From Zasmidium citrigriseum (taxonomy: Eukaryota > Ascomycota > Dothideomycetes > Mycosphaerellales > Mycosphaerellaceae), in NCBI GenBank assembly GCA_002786025.1, contig NHNW01000023.1, positions 434,001-498,000 on the forward strand: a DNA stretch of 64,000 nucleotides, written 5' to 3'. Both the position numbers and the translations under genes were made by a program. Of this stretch, positions 56,263 to 64,000 are shown one piece after another. The notes beneath the pieces are model-generated. The model saw nothing but the letters and a program-made list of their open reading frames with translations. It had not been told where the DNA came from and ran no database searches. Numbering within the stretch: the stretch's first letter is position 1; each line of letters opens with the position of its first letter.

Positions 56263-58004
56263 ATGTTGATTTCTGCTTTTGTTGCGTCTTTGGCCTTGTG
56301 CCTGAGTCAGGCTGTCGCCCTGCCAGCTGGGGTCGACGTGAGAGTGCCCAACCCTATATTCGACACGTAAGACTGACAGCTGAACAGCCCCCCTCTCTTC
56401 CTTTGAAGCGAGCAATAGTCGAGCACAATGGCCGCAAAGTGGACTGTGGCAAAATCGGCTTCCTAGCCGTGATCCCACCATCCGAACTCGAACTCAAATG
56501 TCGCGCAGCCCAAGGCATCCCTTCATTCCCCGGCTGGGGCAAACACGAGGCCATCTCCAAGCGAGCTGTCGTCGAACACAACGGCCGTCAAATCGACTGC
56601 GACAGCATCGCTTTCCTACATGTCATGCCGCCCTCGGAACTGGAGCTCAAGTGTCGCGCAGCACAGGGACGCCCGAGCGGACAAGACTGGCCCATCACTC
56701 TCCATGGAGAATCCGAGAGACTGGCCAAGCGGGTTGACGTCGACTACAATGGTATGACGGTCGACTGCAATGGGATTTCCTGGGCGGACAACCCAGGCTC
56801 TGAGCTGGAGCAGTTATGTCGTGCCGCCGGCGCTACAATCCCCAAGCGCGAGGCAGTCGTTAAGCGTGCCCCGATCGAGCATAATGGAGTAGTCTACGAG
56901 TGCAGCAACCTTCCCGATCTATCCCACCTGCCCATGCAGGACCGGATGAACATCTTCGCCAAGTGTCGTGAGTCAGGCAGGAAACGAGATGTGGCCAAGC
57001 GGACTCTTGTCGAGCAAGGCGGAGTAACCTACGACTGCAGCAACCTCCCCGATCTGTCTCATCTCTCCATAGGAGTCCGCATGAACATCGCCTTCGCGTG
57101 CGAGGGGAGGGCAAAGAAGCGTGACGTTGAGAAGCGTGCCCCGATCGAGCACAACGGAGTGACATACGAATGCAGCAACCTCCCAGATCTATCTCACCTG
57201 CCAATGCAAGACCGGATGAACATCTTCGCCAAATGCCGCGAATCCGGTCGGAAGCGAGATGTTGAGAAGCGTGTGGTGATCGAGCACCAGGGCCTGAAGA
57301 TCGACTGCAACAACATCCAGTCCGTAACGCTCATGCCGCCGGCAGACATCGTGCGCAAGTGTGCAGAGGCAAAGGCTCAGGAAGTGCCGAGTGGACAGAA
57401 CTTCCCCATTCGTCTGCACGGGAACAGCAAACGTGAGGCGGTGCCGGTCGAATCTGTTGTCGTCGGCAAGCGAGCGGTGATCGAATACGAAGGCCAGACG
57501 ATCGACTGCGAAAGCACCCTCTTCCCAGCAATCTACCCACCAACCGAGCCAGAGATGCTCTGTCGCCAAGCCGAAGAACAGGAAAAGCACTTCGGCGTTG
57601 CTGAGAAGCGCGAAATCAAGATGCCCAAGGTCGAGAATCCATCTGGAAGCATTCCCGACTGCAAAGACATCCCGAACCTCAACCTCAAATGGGCAAACAC
57701 GCCCTGCCGTGTCGAGAAACGCGAGAACGGAAAGCGGGACGTGATACAATTCGAAGGACAGACGATCGATTGTGATGAAATTGCCTTCCTGGCCGTCATG
57801 CCTCCTTCGCCATTGGAGCTCGCGTGTCGTGCGGCGGAGGGCCGGGATGATCGTTTTGATGCTCTTATCGCTGTGCATGAGAGGGATATCGAGGAGCGTG
57901 AGGCGTTTGAGTGGCCTGTAGCATCGACCGACTGCAGCGATGTCGGGCATTTGGCTATGATGCCTCCTAACCTACGATGCCGTCCAATCTCCGCCGGGAA
58001 GTGA
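56263..58004 (+). CDS. secreted Kex2-processed repeat precursor with 11 two-cysteine peptides
   Basis: Two exons (56263-56337, 56388-58004) join across a 50-nt intron to 563 residues. A signal peptide (MLISAFVASLALCLSQAVA) and a short pro-segment ending LPLKR precede 11 tandem units of 34-67 residues. Most units end in KR, the Kex2 site. Unit starts by residue are about 34, 85, 141, 186, 231, 276, 321, 388, 434, 476 and 530. Units open like (A/V)(V/I)xEHNG or similar, have a first Cys at position 12 in nearly every unit (often DC) and a second Cys 17-21 residues later. Dipeptides EA or DV often follow KR, suggesting further trimming. This fits fungal Kex2-processed repeat proteins, which include pheromone-like and RiPP precursors. 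The peptides' role is unknown. Confidence 0.85.
56412..58001 (+). repeat. tandem peptide units within the Kex2-repeat precursor
   Basis: Eleven imperfect units at protein level. Units 4 (56868-57002) and 6 (57138-57272) differ at only two of 45 residues and are almost identical in DNA, while unit 5 between them is more diverged. Units 1, 2, 7, 8 and 10 form a second subtype with a PPSELELKC-like second half; units 4-6 form a subtype with NLPDLSHL. Confidence 0.8.
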
Positions 58005-58257
58005 TCCGGATCCATATGCTCGGCATTTACAACCTACTTGGTGGTTGTTTATGGCGGACGAGACCGATGCACTTGAGACCATGTCAATTAGTTGCGGCAA
58101 CTTAGACGTAGTATGCGCATTGCCAAAGTGTTCCAGCGGAAGAGCTTTTCACAGGATTCAATTCGGTGTCAATTCGACAATTCCTCTGCTAAGCTCCTGA
58201 TGACATGACCATGGGCTAATGTAGAATTACAAACGGATTTCGATTACCAGGTGGTGC
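58005..58257. other. convergent intergenic region
   Basis: This is the 3' UTR space shared by the repeat precursor (plus) and the GH35 gene (minus). Confidence 0.5.
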
Positions 58258-60010
58258 TCATACATCTTCAAACAAAGCGTAAGGCTCGCAAACTGCAATT
58301 CCAGTCCTTGCGGGAATGGTGATGCTGATCGGGAAGCCACCATAGTCAGGATCCTCGCTTGGCATCACAGCACATCTTCCACTCCGAGTCTCATCACCAT
58401 TCAGCGTCCGCAAGGTCTGCAACTCGCCAGTTGTCTTGCTCGCGACCTCCTTCTCCTCGAACTTCAAGAGTCCGTTGAAATAAGCTCTCTCATCCAACGA
58501 TTTGAAACTGACTTGGAAACCCCAACCGAGCAAAAGGAACTCGTTGTCCTTCAAATGAATTATAGCACCAGATCCTGGTGAGGGCTTGCCGAAGACGAAG
58601 GATCGTTCGACGGTCAGATGCCATCCGGCCATGTCTACCTGGCGCGGCGCCGAAGGATCTGAACCATCGTCGTTGAGCTCGTCGAAGAAGAATCCGAAGC
58701 TTGCATTGGTCTCCGTCTGCGCTTTTAGAACGTATGGGGCAACCGAGGCAAGGAGAGCATAGTGCTTCCGGAAGACATTCTCTTCCACTGTGAGAGTATC
58801 GATACCGAAAGGTGCAGCTCCCAGAGCTTGGTGTGTGCAGAAGGCTGGCCAGATCCTACGAGCACCGTAGTCATCACGACGCTGCTCCGGGATGAACAGC
58901 GGCTGGCCCCGATGTCGATACTTCTTGCAAGAGTTCTCATAGTCGTTGAGATAGATGTCGGGGGCTATGAAGTCCAAGGCAGGGGCGAAAGTTTGCCAGA
59001 TATCTAGGACGTTATCGATTGCTCCTCCTGAGGGGTAGTCTCCTGGTAGATTGCCGCCCGCTGCATCAATCTTTGCTGGAAGAGATTTGTCTCGGTCGTC
59101 GGAACCATAATTCTGCCACACGTTAGTGTACATCGGCAGTGGGTACACTTCTTTTCCGGCCGCGGCGACGGTGTTGACATAGGCAGCATAGTGATACGCC
59201 ATGAATAGCTCATCGATATGGACTCTGCTTCCGGGAATGTCTGCCCAAGTCATGCCTTGCTTGAAGCCTCGCTCACGCCATGGCGAGAGGTTCTTCTTCA
59301 ACGGAGCATTGAGCCTGTTCCAGTCCTTGTCCAAAGCATCTAGCAAGTCGTCGGGAATCGGCTGATTGAATCGTTGCTCAGCCAACTGGCTTCGATCACG
59401 AGAGTCGCCGAGAAGGCCAACCTCGTTCTCGACTTGGACCATGATGACTGTCGAATGCTCTTCATCGATGCGTTTGATGTGTTGCATCAAAGTCTTGAAC
59501 GCATGTGCATCTGCTTTCTGAGCATTCTCTCCAAAGATGGATAGCACATCCACCGTCTGCGCATCCCGAGTAGGCGATCTGATCTTCGCCCTTGGAAAGC
59601 GTTTTGGGTTTCGCTTTACCCACGGAGGAGTATATGTGGAAAGCCCTTGTGTCGAATGTCAGTGTTCAGGATTTCTCTCATCTTCGACTTATGATGCTCT
59701 CACCATTCTTGAAGCTGCCAAACCAAAGCAACACCATGTGCATGCCAAAGATTCGAGCATCCTGTATCAATCTCTCCAACTCATCGGCTTGAAATACGCC
59801 CTCCTCTGGTTCGAACTGCTCCCAGGTGATACATCCAAGCACGGTGTTGAGATTCGCTGCCTTCAGCTTCGGCCAAATTTCTTTCATGAATGCTGACGAG
59901 GTGAAAGATGAGTTCTGAAGCTCGCCCGCAAGCATGAGGAACGGCTCATCGTTGACGATGAGTTGCTTCGAGAGTTCTGTTGAGCGGAGATGGGGGATCT
60001 GAGGCGCCAT
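58258..60010 (-). CDS. GH35 beta-galactosidase-like protein (DUF5597 type)
   Basis: Two exons (59704-60010, 58258-59645) give 564 residues from MAPQIPHLRS. The TIM barrel of GH35 shows FLMLAGELQNSS, AANLNTVLGCITWEQFEPEEG, MHMVLLWFGSFKNG, then the acid/base region VQVENEVGLLGD and a candidate nucleophile in LFIPEQRRDD. The C-terminal part (AIIHLKDNEFLLLGWGFQVSF) matches the domain (PF18120) common in this GH35 subgroup. No signal peptide is seen, so the enzyme is probably intracellular and acts on imported beta-galactosides. It is divergent from the MFS transporter at 60436. Confidence 0.88.
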
Positions 60011-60435
60011 GGTGGGAGAGATCGAGGTGGGAGATGTTCCAGAGTGCGAAGAAGTTGGAATACAAGTCGCAGCTCGAAGCCATTGGAGGAAGAAAACAAC
60101 GTGGAAGGTTGCATCGTACCACCTAGCGTGATGGCTAGCGTGACATTCACCTGCAAAGTGCGGAGACCAATGAGAAGACGCCAAAGCCGTTGCGGGTCTT
60201 CAGCTCGAGCGGCCTTGCGATCAGGCTATTCGACGCCACGGATACATGGCATTTTGGACTACCACGAGACCACACGTGCTGCGGAGGTGGCGCCAGTCTG
60301 TCGAACAGAGGCTGAATCGTTCTGACCTGGACAGAGAAAGCATAAGTATACACTGCATCGCCAGGAAGACACGATCACTTCCCTCTGCGCCCCTCCTACA
60401 CCTTGTCATTCCGTCAAAGCCCCTCATCTCCTAAA
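60011..60435. promoter_or_regulatory. bidirectional promoter of the GH35/MFS pair
   Basis: This 425-bp region is the only upstream DNA for both divergent genes. It contains a CCAAT-type sequence near 60170. Shared control would coordinate uptake and hydrolysis of a sugar. Confidence 0.5.
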
Positions 60436-62398
60436 ATGGAGGACTCCAAGGACTCCAAGAACTCCCACGGCGAGCACAAAGGCCAGCATGGCCGGGTTGA
60501 GATGAACCAAGGCTTCTATGTCCCTCCTGTGACATGGTACAAGGACCCGGGACTTCGAAAGCTGTACTTCATGATGCCCATCCTGTTCTTGGGAGCCACA
60601 ACGAACGGATACGACGGCAGTCTGCTCAACGGACTGCAGACCATGGACCCATGGCAAAAGTGTCAGCCAACAATGGTGGATATTGTGTTCTGGCCTTGCT
60701 GACAGGAATGACAGACTTCGATAACCCCAGCGGTGCGACGCTGGGACTATACAGCGCCATCCTGCAGGTTGGGGCGTTCTCAGCAATCTTCTTCTGTACG
60801 TCAATGAAAGCGACGGGCCTATAGAGTTCGCTGACTGGATTACAGCCTCCTATCTTGCTGACATCCTGGGCCGCAGAGCAGGCGTCTCTGTTGGTGTGGT
60901 TGTGCTAATCATCGGTGTCATCTTGCAAGGTTGGTGCTGTGGTCGTCGAATCACCAAAACGAAGCTAAGTCGAACGCAGTCGTGCCATCCGTCGATTCTG
61001 GAATGTTCATCGGTGGTCGCTTCCTAGTCGGCATGGGGTGAGCTCCAATCCAACGGGTATTTACGAAGATCGCAGACTGACCAGCACGATCAGATCGAAT
61101 CTCTCGCAAGGCTCCGCGCCCCTGCTCATTCTCGAGCTTGCCCATCCTGCCCATCGAGGCAAGCTCACGACCATGTACAACACGCTTTGGTATGCCGGCT
61201 CGATCGTAGCGGCGTGGACGGTGTTTGGGACAACGAAGTACACGACCAACACTGCATGGCGCATACCTGTTGCTGTCCAGGCTTTGATGCCGGTCATCCA
61301 GCTTTGTGGTGAGTGCAAGTCAGGATCATCTCTTGTGTCGAGGGTAATGTTGACTGTTGAACAGGAATCTGGTTTCTCGCAGAAAGCCCTCGCTGGCTCA
61401 TCTCTAAGGATCGTGATACTGAAGCGTTGAACATCCTGGCCAAGGTGGGTCGTTCCCAACCAGATCATTTTCGAGCCCTTTCTGACGATTTCCTAGTATC
61501 ACGCGAACGGAAATGCCTCCAACTCCTTCGTTCAATCCGAGTTCCACGAGATCAGCGAGACCATCCGGCTCGAGAAGCAATTCTCCACGCAAGGCTGGAA
61601 AGTCATGGTCCAAGGCCGTGGCAACAAGAAGCGACTGATGCTCATCGGACTCGTGGCTTTCTTCTCCCAGTGCTCTGGAAATGGACTCGTCTCCTATTAC
61701 CTTCACGACATCCTCGAAAGCGTTGGCATGACAGATTCATACGACCAAGCAGTCTTCAACGGTGGCCTTCAAATCTGGAGCTTCCTGGTTGCCATCGGGT
61801 TCTCAGCTATGCTGGTCGATCGCTTCGGACGGAAAAAGCTCTTTCTCATCGCCGGGATCGGAATGCTTGTCACTTTCACCATCTGGACTGCTTGCTCAGC
61901 TGTTTACGCCGAGACTGGGAACGAAGGAGCCGGCAAGGCCGTGCTGGCCATGATCTTCTTGTTCTACGGCGTTGCTGGATTTGCCTGGCCCGGTCTAACA
62001 GTGGCATACTGTGTTGAGATCCTTCCATTCAACATCCGAGCCAAGGGACTGGCTCTGAACATGGCGTTTGTGTCGTGTGCATCGGTAAGGCGAAGTTCAT
62101 TCTGTGATTGAATCAGACTAACATTGTCCAGATTCTCAATCAATATGTCAACCCAATTGGGCTGGAGAAGATTGGATGGAAGTTCTACTTCGTCTACATC
62201 GTCATCCTGGTGATTGAAGTTCTCTGCATTTGGTTCATCTTCGTCGAGACCAAGGGCTTGACCCTGGAAGAAGTGGCACATCTGCTTGATGGCCCAGAGA
62301 CGCCGGTTCTTGAGGAGATGTCGAAGCCTGGCGAGGATACGATGAAGGAGGCTGTCGTTCTCGAGCACATTGATCGAGTTTCGTCATCGGAGAAGTAG
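60436..62398 (+). CDS. MFS sugar transporter (lactose-permease/hexose type)
   Basis: Eight exons: 60436-60661, 60715-60795, 60846-60929, 60980-61037, 61094-61308, 61365-61444, 61497-62084 and 62132-62398. They give 532 residues in one frame. Joining exons 1 and 2 restores WQKYFDNPSG, a sugar-porter landmark. Others are DILGRRAG, GRFLVGMG, ELAHPAHRGKL, ESPRWLISKDR, VDRFGRKKLF and FVETKGLTLEEV. The protein has about 12 helices (PF00083). The N-terminus is hydrophilic and cytosolic. It probably imports a beta-galactoside or hexose across the plasma membrane; the divergent GH35 neighbour favours lactose-like substrates, as in lac gene pairs of other fungi. Substrate is inference. Confidence 0.9.
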
Positions 62399-63057
62399 AG
62401 CCGTTCCTGACAGATCAAGGTGGTCAGAAAGTCATAGAGCCCATAGTCAGAACGCTCGCACGGGTCAGGACCTAGACCATGTACATAGCCCCCGAAGCTC
62501 ATGTTGTTCTCAGAATCGATTCTCGTCAAACGTGGTGGCCACAGTCTCGATCCAATGTTAGTTGGAGAGCTCAGTGAGACGTTGCTGTCCTCGCTTCGCG
62601 TTGCAGTGACTCCAAGCGACATGTATGTGGCGTGTAGCGCTGCGCATGATCATTGTAAGTCTCGTATCCGTGCTCCACGTCGAAGAATCGGGGAACTCAG
62701 ACCAGTCCTGCTTGCCGGAAGGCAGTTGCAATGGCGGCGGAGATACACCCAATCAGCTGATGCCAAAGCCGTGTCGATCAATAGCGCTAGCGCCTGCGTA
62801 AGGTCATTGCCACGCACCACTTTTCACTATCTCAAAGCTCGCGTGATGCAGTTGCATTCCCTCGGTCGTGCTCCAATTGGTGGTAAAACGTTCTGCGTTT
62901 CCCCATGGGCCGAATGTCTGGGGTCGAGCTGCGGAGAAGCCATACTGCCTCGTTTTGGTGGCATAGAGTGTCGACGGTACTGGGATATAAAGATCCTCAT
63001 TGACCGGTACGTCGCCTTGCTCATCAGACATCCAATCCAGGTTTCTCCTCTTTCATC
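62399..63057. other. intergenic region with GH93-like promoter
   Basis: This holds the 3' UTR of the transporter and the promoter of the secreted BNR-repeat gene. A 186-codon plus-strand frame at 62501-63061 has no recognisable motif and I do not call it. Confidence 0.5.
62986..62991 (+). promoter_or_regulatory. TATA box of the BNR/GH93-like gene
   Basis: TATAAA lies 72 bp upstream of the start codon at 63058, a usual distance for a fungal regulated gene. Confidence 0.5.
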
Positions 63058-64000
63058 ATGAGTCTTCGTTCAACCCTTCTGGCGGCTGCCAGCTTCCTCC
63101 CCGTCATCTCAGCCACGCCAACTCCCCTCGAAGCAAGAGCTCCAGCACCATACAGCAACTTCAACGACAACACCGTCTTCGTCCCGGGATCGAATTACAC
63201 CAGCTGGCGCACCATTTACGCTCGAACGCTGCAGCTGGCCGACAAGTCCCTCATCATCACCTGGGAAGACTACGACCCAGTCCCGGGGCCACAACAGTAC
63301 TTCCCCATCTACAAGTCCACCGACGGCGGCGCGACATGGTCGAACTTCACCCGCGTGTACGACCAAGTCAACGGCTGGGGTCTCCGCTATCAGCCATACT
63401 TCTACACCCTTGAGCAGAAGTTCGGTGGTTATCCCGCTGGTACGATTCTCCTCTCGGGTGTCTCGACTCCTTCGGATCTCAGCCAGGCGTACATCGAGCT
63501 TTACGCCAGTACCGACAACGCCAAGACGTTCAAATTCGTCAGCCATATTGCGTATGGAGCCGGTCCGGAGACTGTTACAAATGGCAATAAGGCCGTCTGG
63601 GAACCGTTCTTCTACATGTACAATGGCCAGTTGATTTGTTATTACTCTGACCAGACTGATCCGGCTCATGCACAGAAGCTTGTGACGGTGACGACCAAGG
63701 ATCTCAAGACGTGGTCCAGTCCAGTGAATGCGGTTGCCCAACCGAACTATGGTGACCGTCCAGGCATGGCTACTGTGGCCTTCATCAAGTCGACTGGCAA
63801 GTACATCATGACTTTTGAGTACTGCGGTGGTCCGTCTGCAGGTGGATGTCCAGCCTACTACAAAGTCGCCAGCTCTCCACTGGGCTTTGGAAGTGTCGAC
63901 CCTCAGCCGATCATCTCCAACGATTCGAACAAATTGATCCCCAATGGCTCGCCGTATGTTGTCTGGACACCCAAGCCCGGGGCCACCGACGGATCTGGTG
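63058..64000 (+). CDS. secreted BNR/Asp-box protein, GH93-like (partial)
   Basis: The frame is open from ATG 63058 to the right edge (314 codons seen, no stop), so the gene is truncated by the window. A signal peptide (MSLRSTLLAAASFLPVISA) is followed by an Asp-box (STDGGATW), DNTVFVPGSNY, KAVWEPFFYMYNGQLICYYSDQ, and a second block with GDRPGMATVAFI and YIMTFEYCGG. This matches fungal secreted beta-propeller enzymes of the sialidase/BNR superfamily; family GH93 (exo-1,5-alpha-L-arabinanase) is the best guess. It would act on plant arabinan outside the cell. No intron is seen in the part present. Confidence 0.7.
   Translation, partial: MSLRSTLLAAASFLPVISATPTPLEARAPAPYSNFNDNTVFVPGSNYTSWRTIYARTLQLADKSLIITWEDYDPVPGPQQYFPIYKSTDGGATWSNFTRVYDQVNGWGLRYQPYFYTLEQKFGGYPAGTILLSGVSTPSDLSQAYIELYASTDNAKTFKFVSHIAYGAGPETVTNGNKAVWEPFFYMYNGQLICYYSDQTDPAHAQKLVTVTTKDLKTWSSPVNAVAQPNYGDRPGMATVAFIKSTGKYIMTFEYCGGPSAGGCPAYYKVASSPLGFGSVDPQPIISNDSNKLIPNGSPYVVWTPKPGATDGSG

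Noticed and set aside
56412..58001. Ustiloxin/dikaritin-type RiPP cluster
   Set aside because: The precursor architecture fits, but no UstY-like (DUF3328) or tyrosinase-like gene lies in the window and the units centre on a cysteine pair rather than a short Tyr core.
56412..58001. CRISPR-like or satellite array
   Set aside because: The repeats are protein-coding units of variable length with conserved frame, not identical DNA repeats with spacers, and the genome is eukaryotic.
62501..63061. 186-codon plus-strand frame upstream of the BNR gene
   Set aside because: It covers the promoter and TATA box of the next gene and shows no domain.

Overview
The window is nuclear DNA of a filamentous ascomycete (Pezizomycotina), most likely a Dothideomycete. 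Genes are compact with short introns of about 44-115 nt. Several families are typical of the group: HET-domain proteins, a SAT4-type rhodopsin-domain membrane protein, and a FarA/CTF1-type Zn2Cys6 regulator. The left end carries the footprint of repeat-induced point mutation (RIP). Intron-exon models were built by hand from splice motifs and frame continuity. All lengths and positions below come from those models.

Layout. 1-4.0 kb: a TA-rich, CA/TG-depleted RIP island holding one decayed minus-strand reading frame. 4.5-6.4 kb: a HET protein beside the island. 7.1-17.5 kb: an alpha-arrestin adaptor, a rhodopsin/SAT4 membrane protein, the NEDD8 E1 subunit UBA3 head-to-head with TEL2, and an aquaporin. 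18.7-22.2 kb: a second HET protein, an intron-containing tRNA-Thr and a secreted endonuclease/exonuclease/phosphatase-fold protein. 22.8-29.4 kb: TAF2, a TenA-like protein and a small Q/P-rich protein. 30.7-33.6 kb: two tandem secreted paralogues, the first cut short by a TGA, then a SnoaL-like ORF. 34.4-43.1 kb: a FarA/CTF1-like regulator with an 18-nt microexon, a peroxisomal-type acyl-CoA ligase and a hypothetical protein. 43.7-49.3 kb: mitochondrial ribosomal protein bS21m head-to-head with an RBM25-like splicing factor, then glucose-6-phosphate isomerase.

49.7-55.3 kb holds four same-strand paralogues of an F-box-like family. 56.3-58.0 kb holds the most unusual gene: a secreted precursor of 11 tandem peptides separated mostly by KR (Kex2-type) sites, each unit carrying one pair of cysteines. 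58.3-62.4 kb is a divergent pair, a GH35 beta-galactosidase-like enzyme and an MFS sugar transporter, that looks like a beta-galactoside utilisation module. The window ends inside a secreted BNR/Asp-box (GH93-like) gene.

How the genes fit together. The core genes (UBA3, TEL2, TAF2, bS21m, RBM25, GPI) form conserved housekeeping blocks, two of them sharing short bidirectional promoters. Between them lie accessory, fast-evolving loci: HET genes, tandem secreted paralogues, the F-box-like cluster, the multi-peptide precursor and sugar/polysaccharide genes. The best candidates for undescribed biology are the Kex2-repeat precursor, the F-box-like array next to it, and the tRNA-Thr intron that can pair with its own T-arm.
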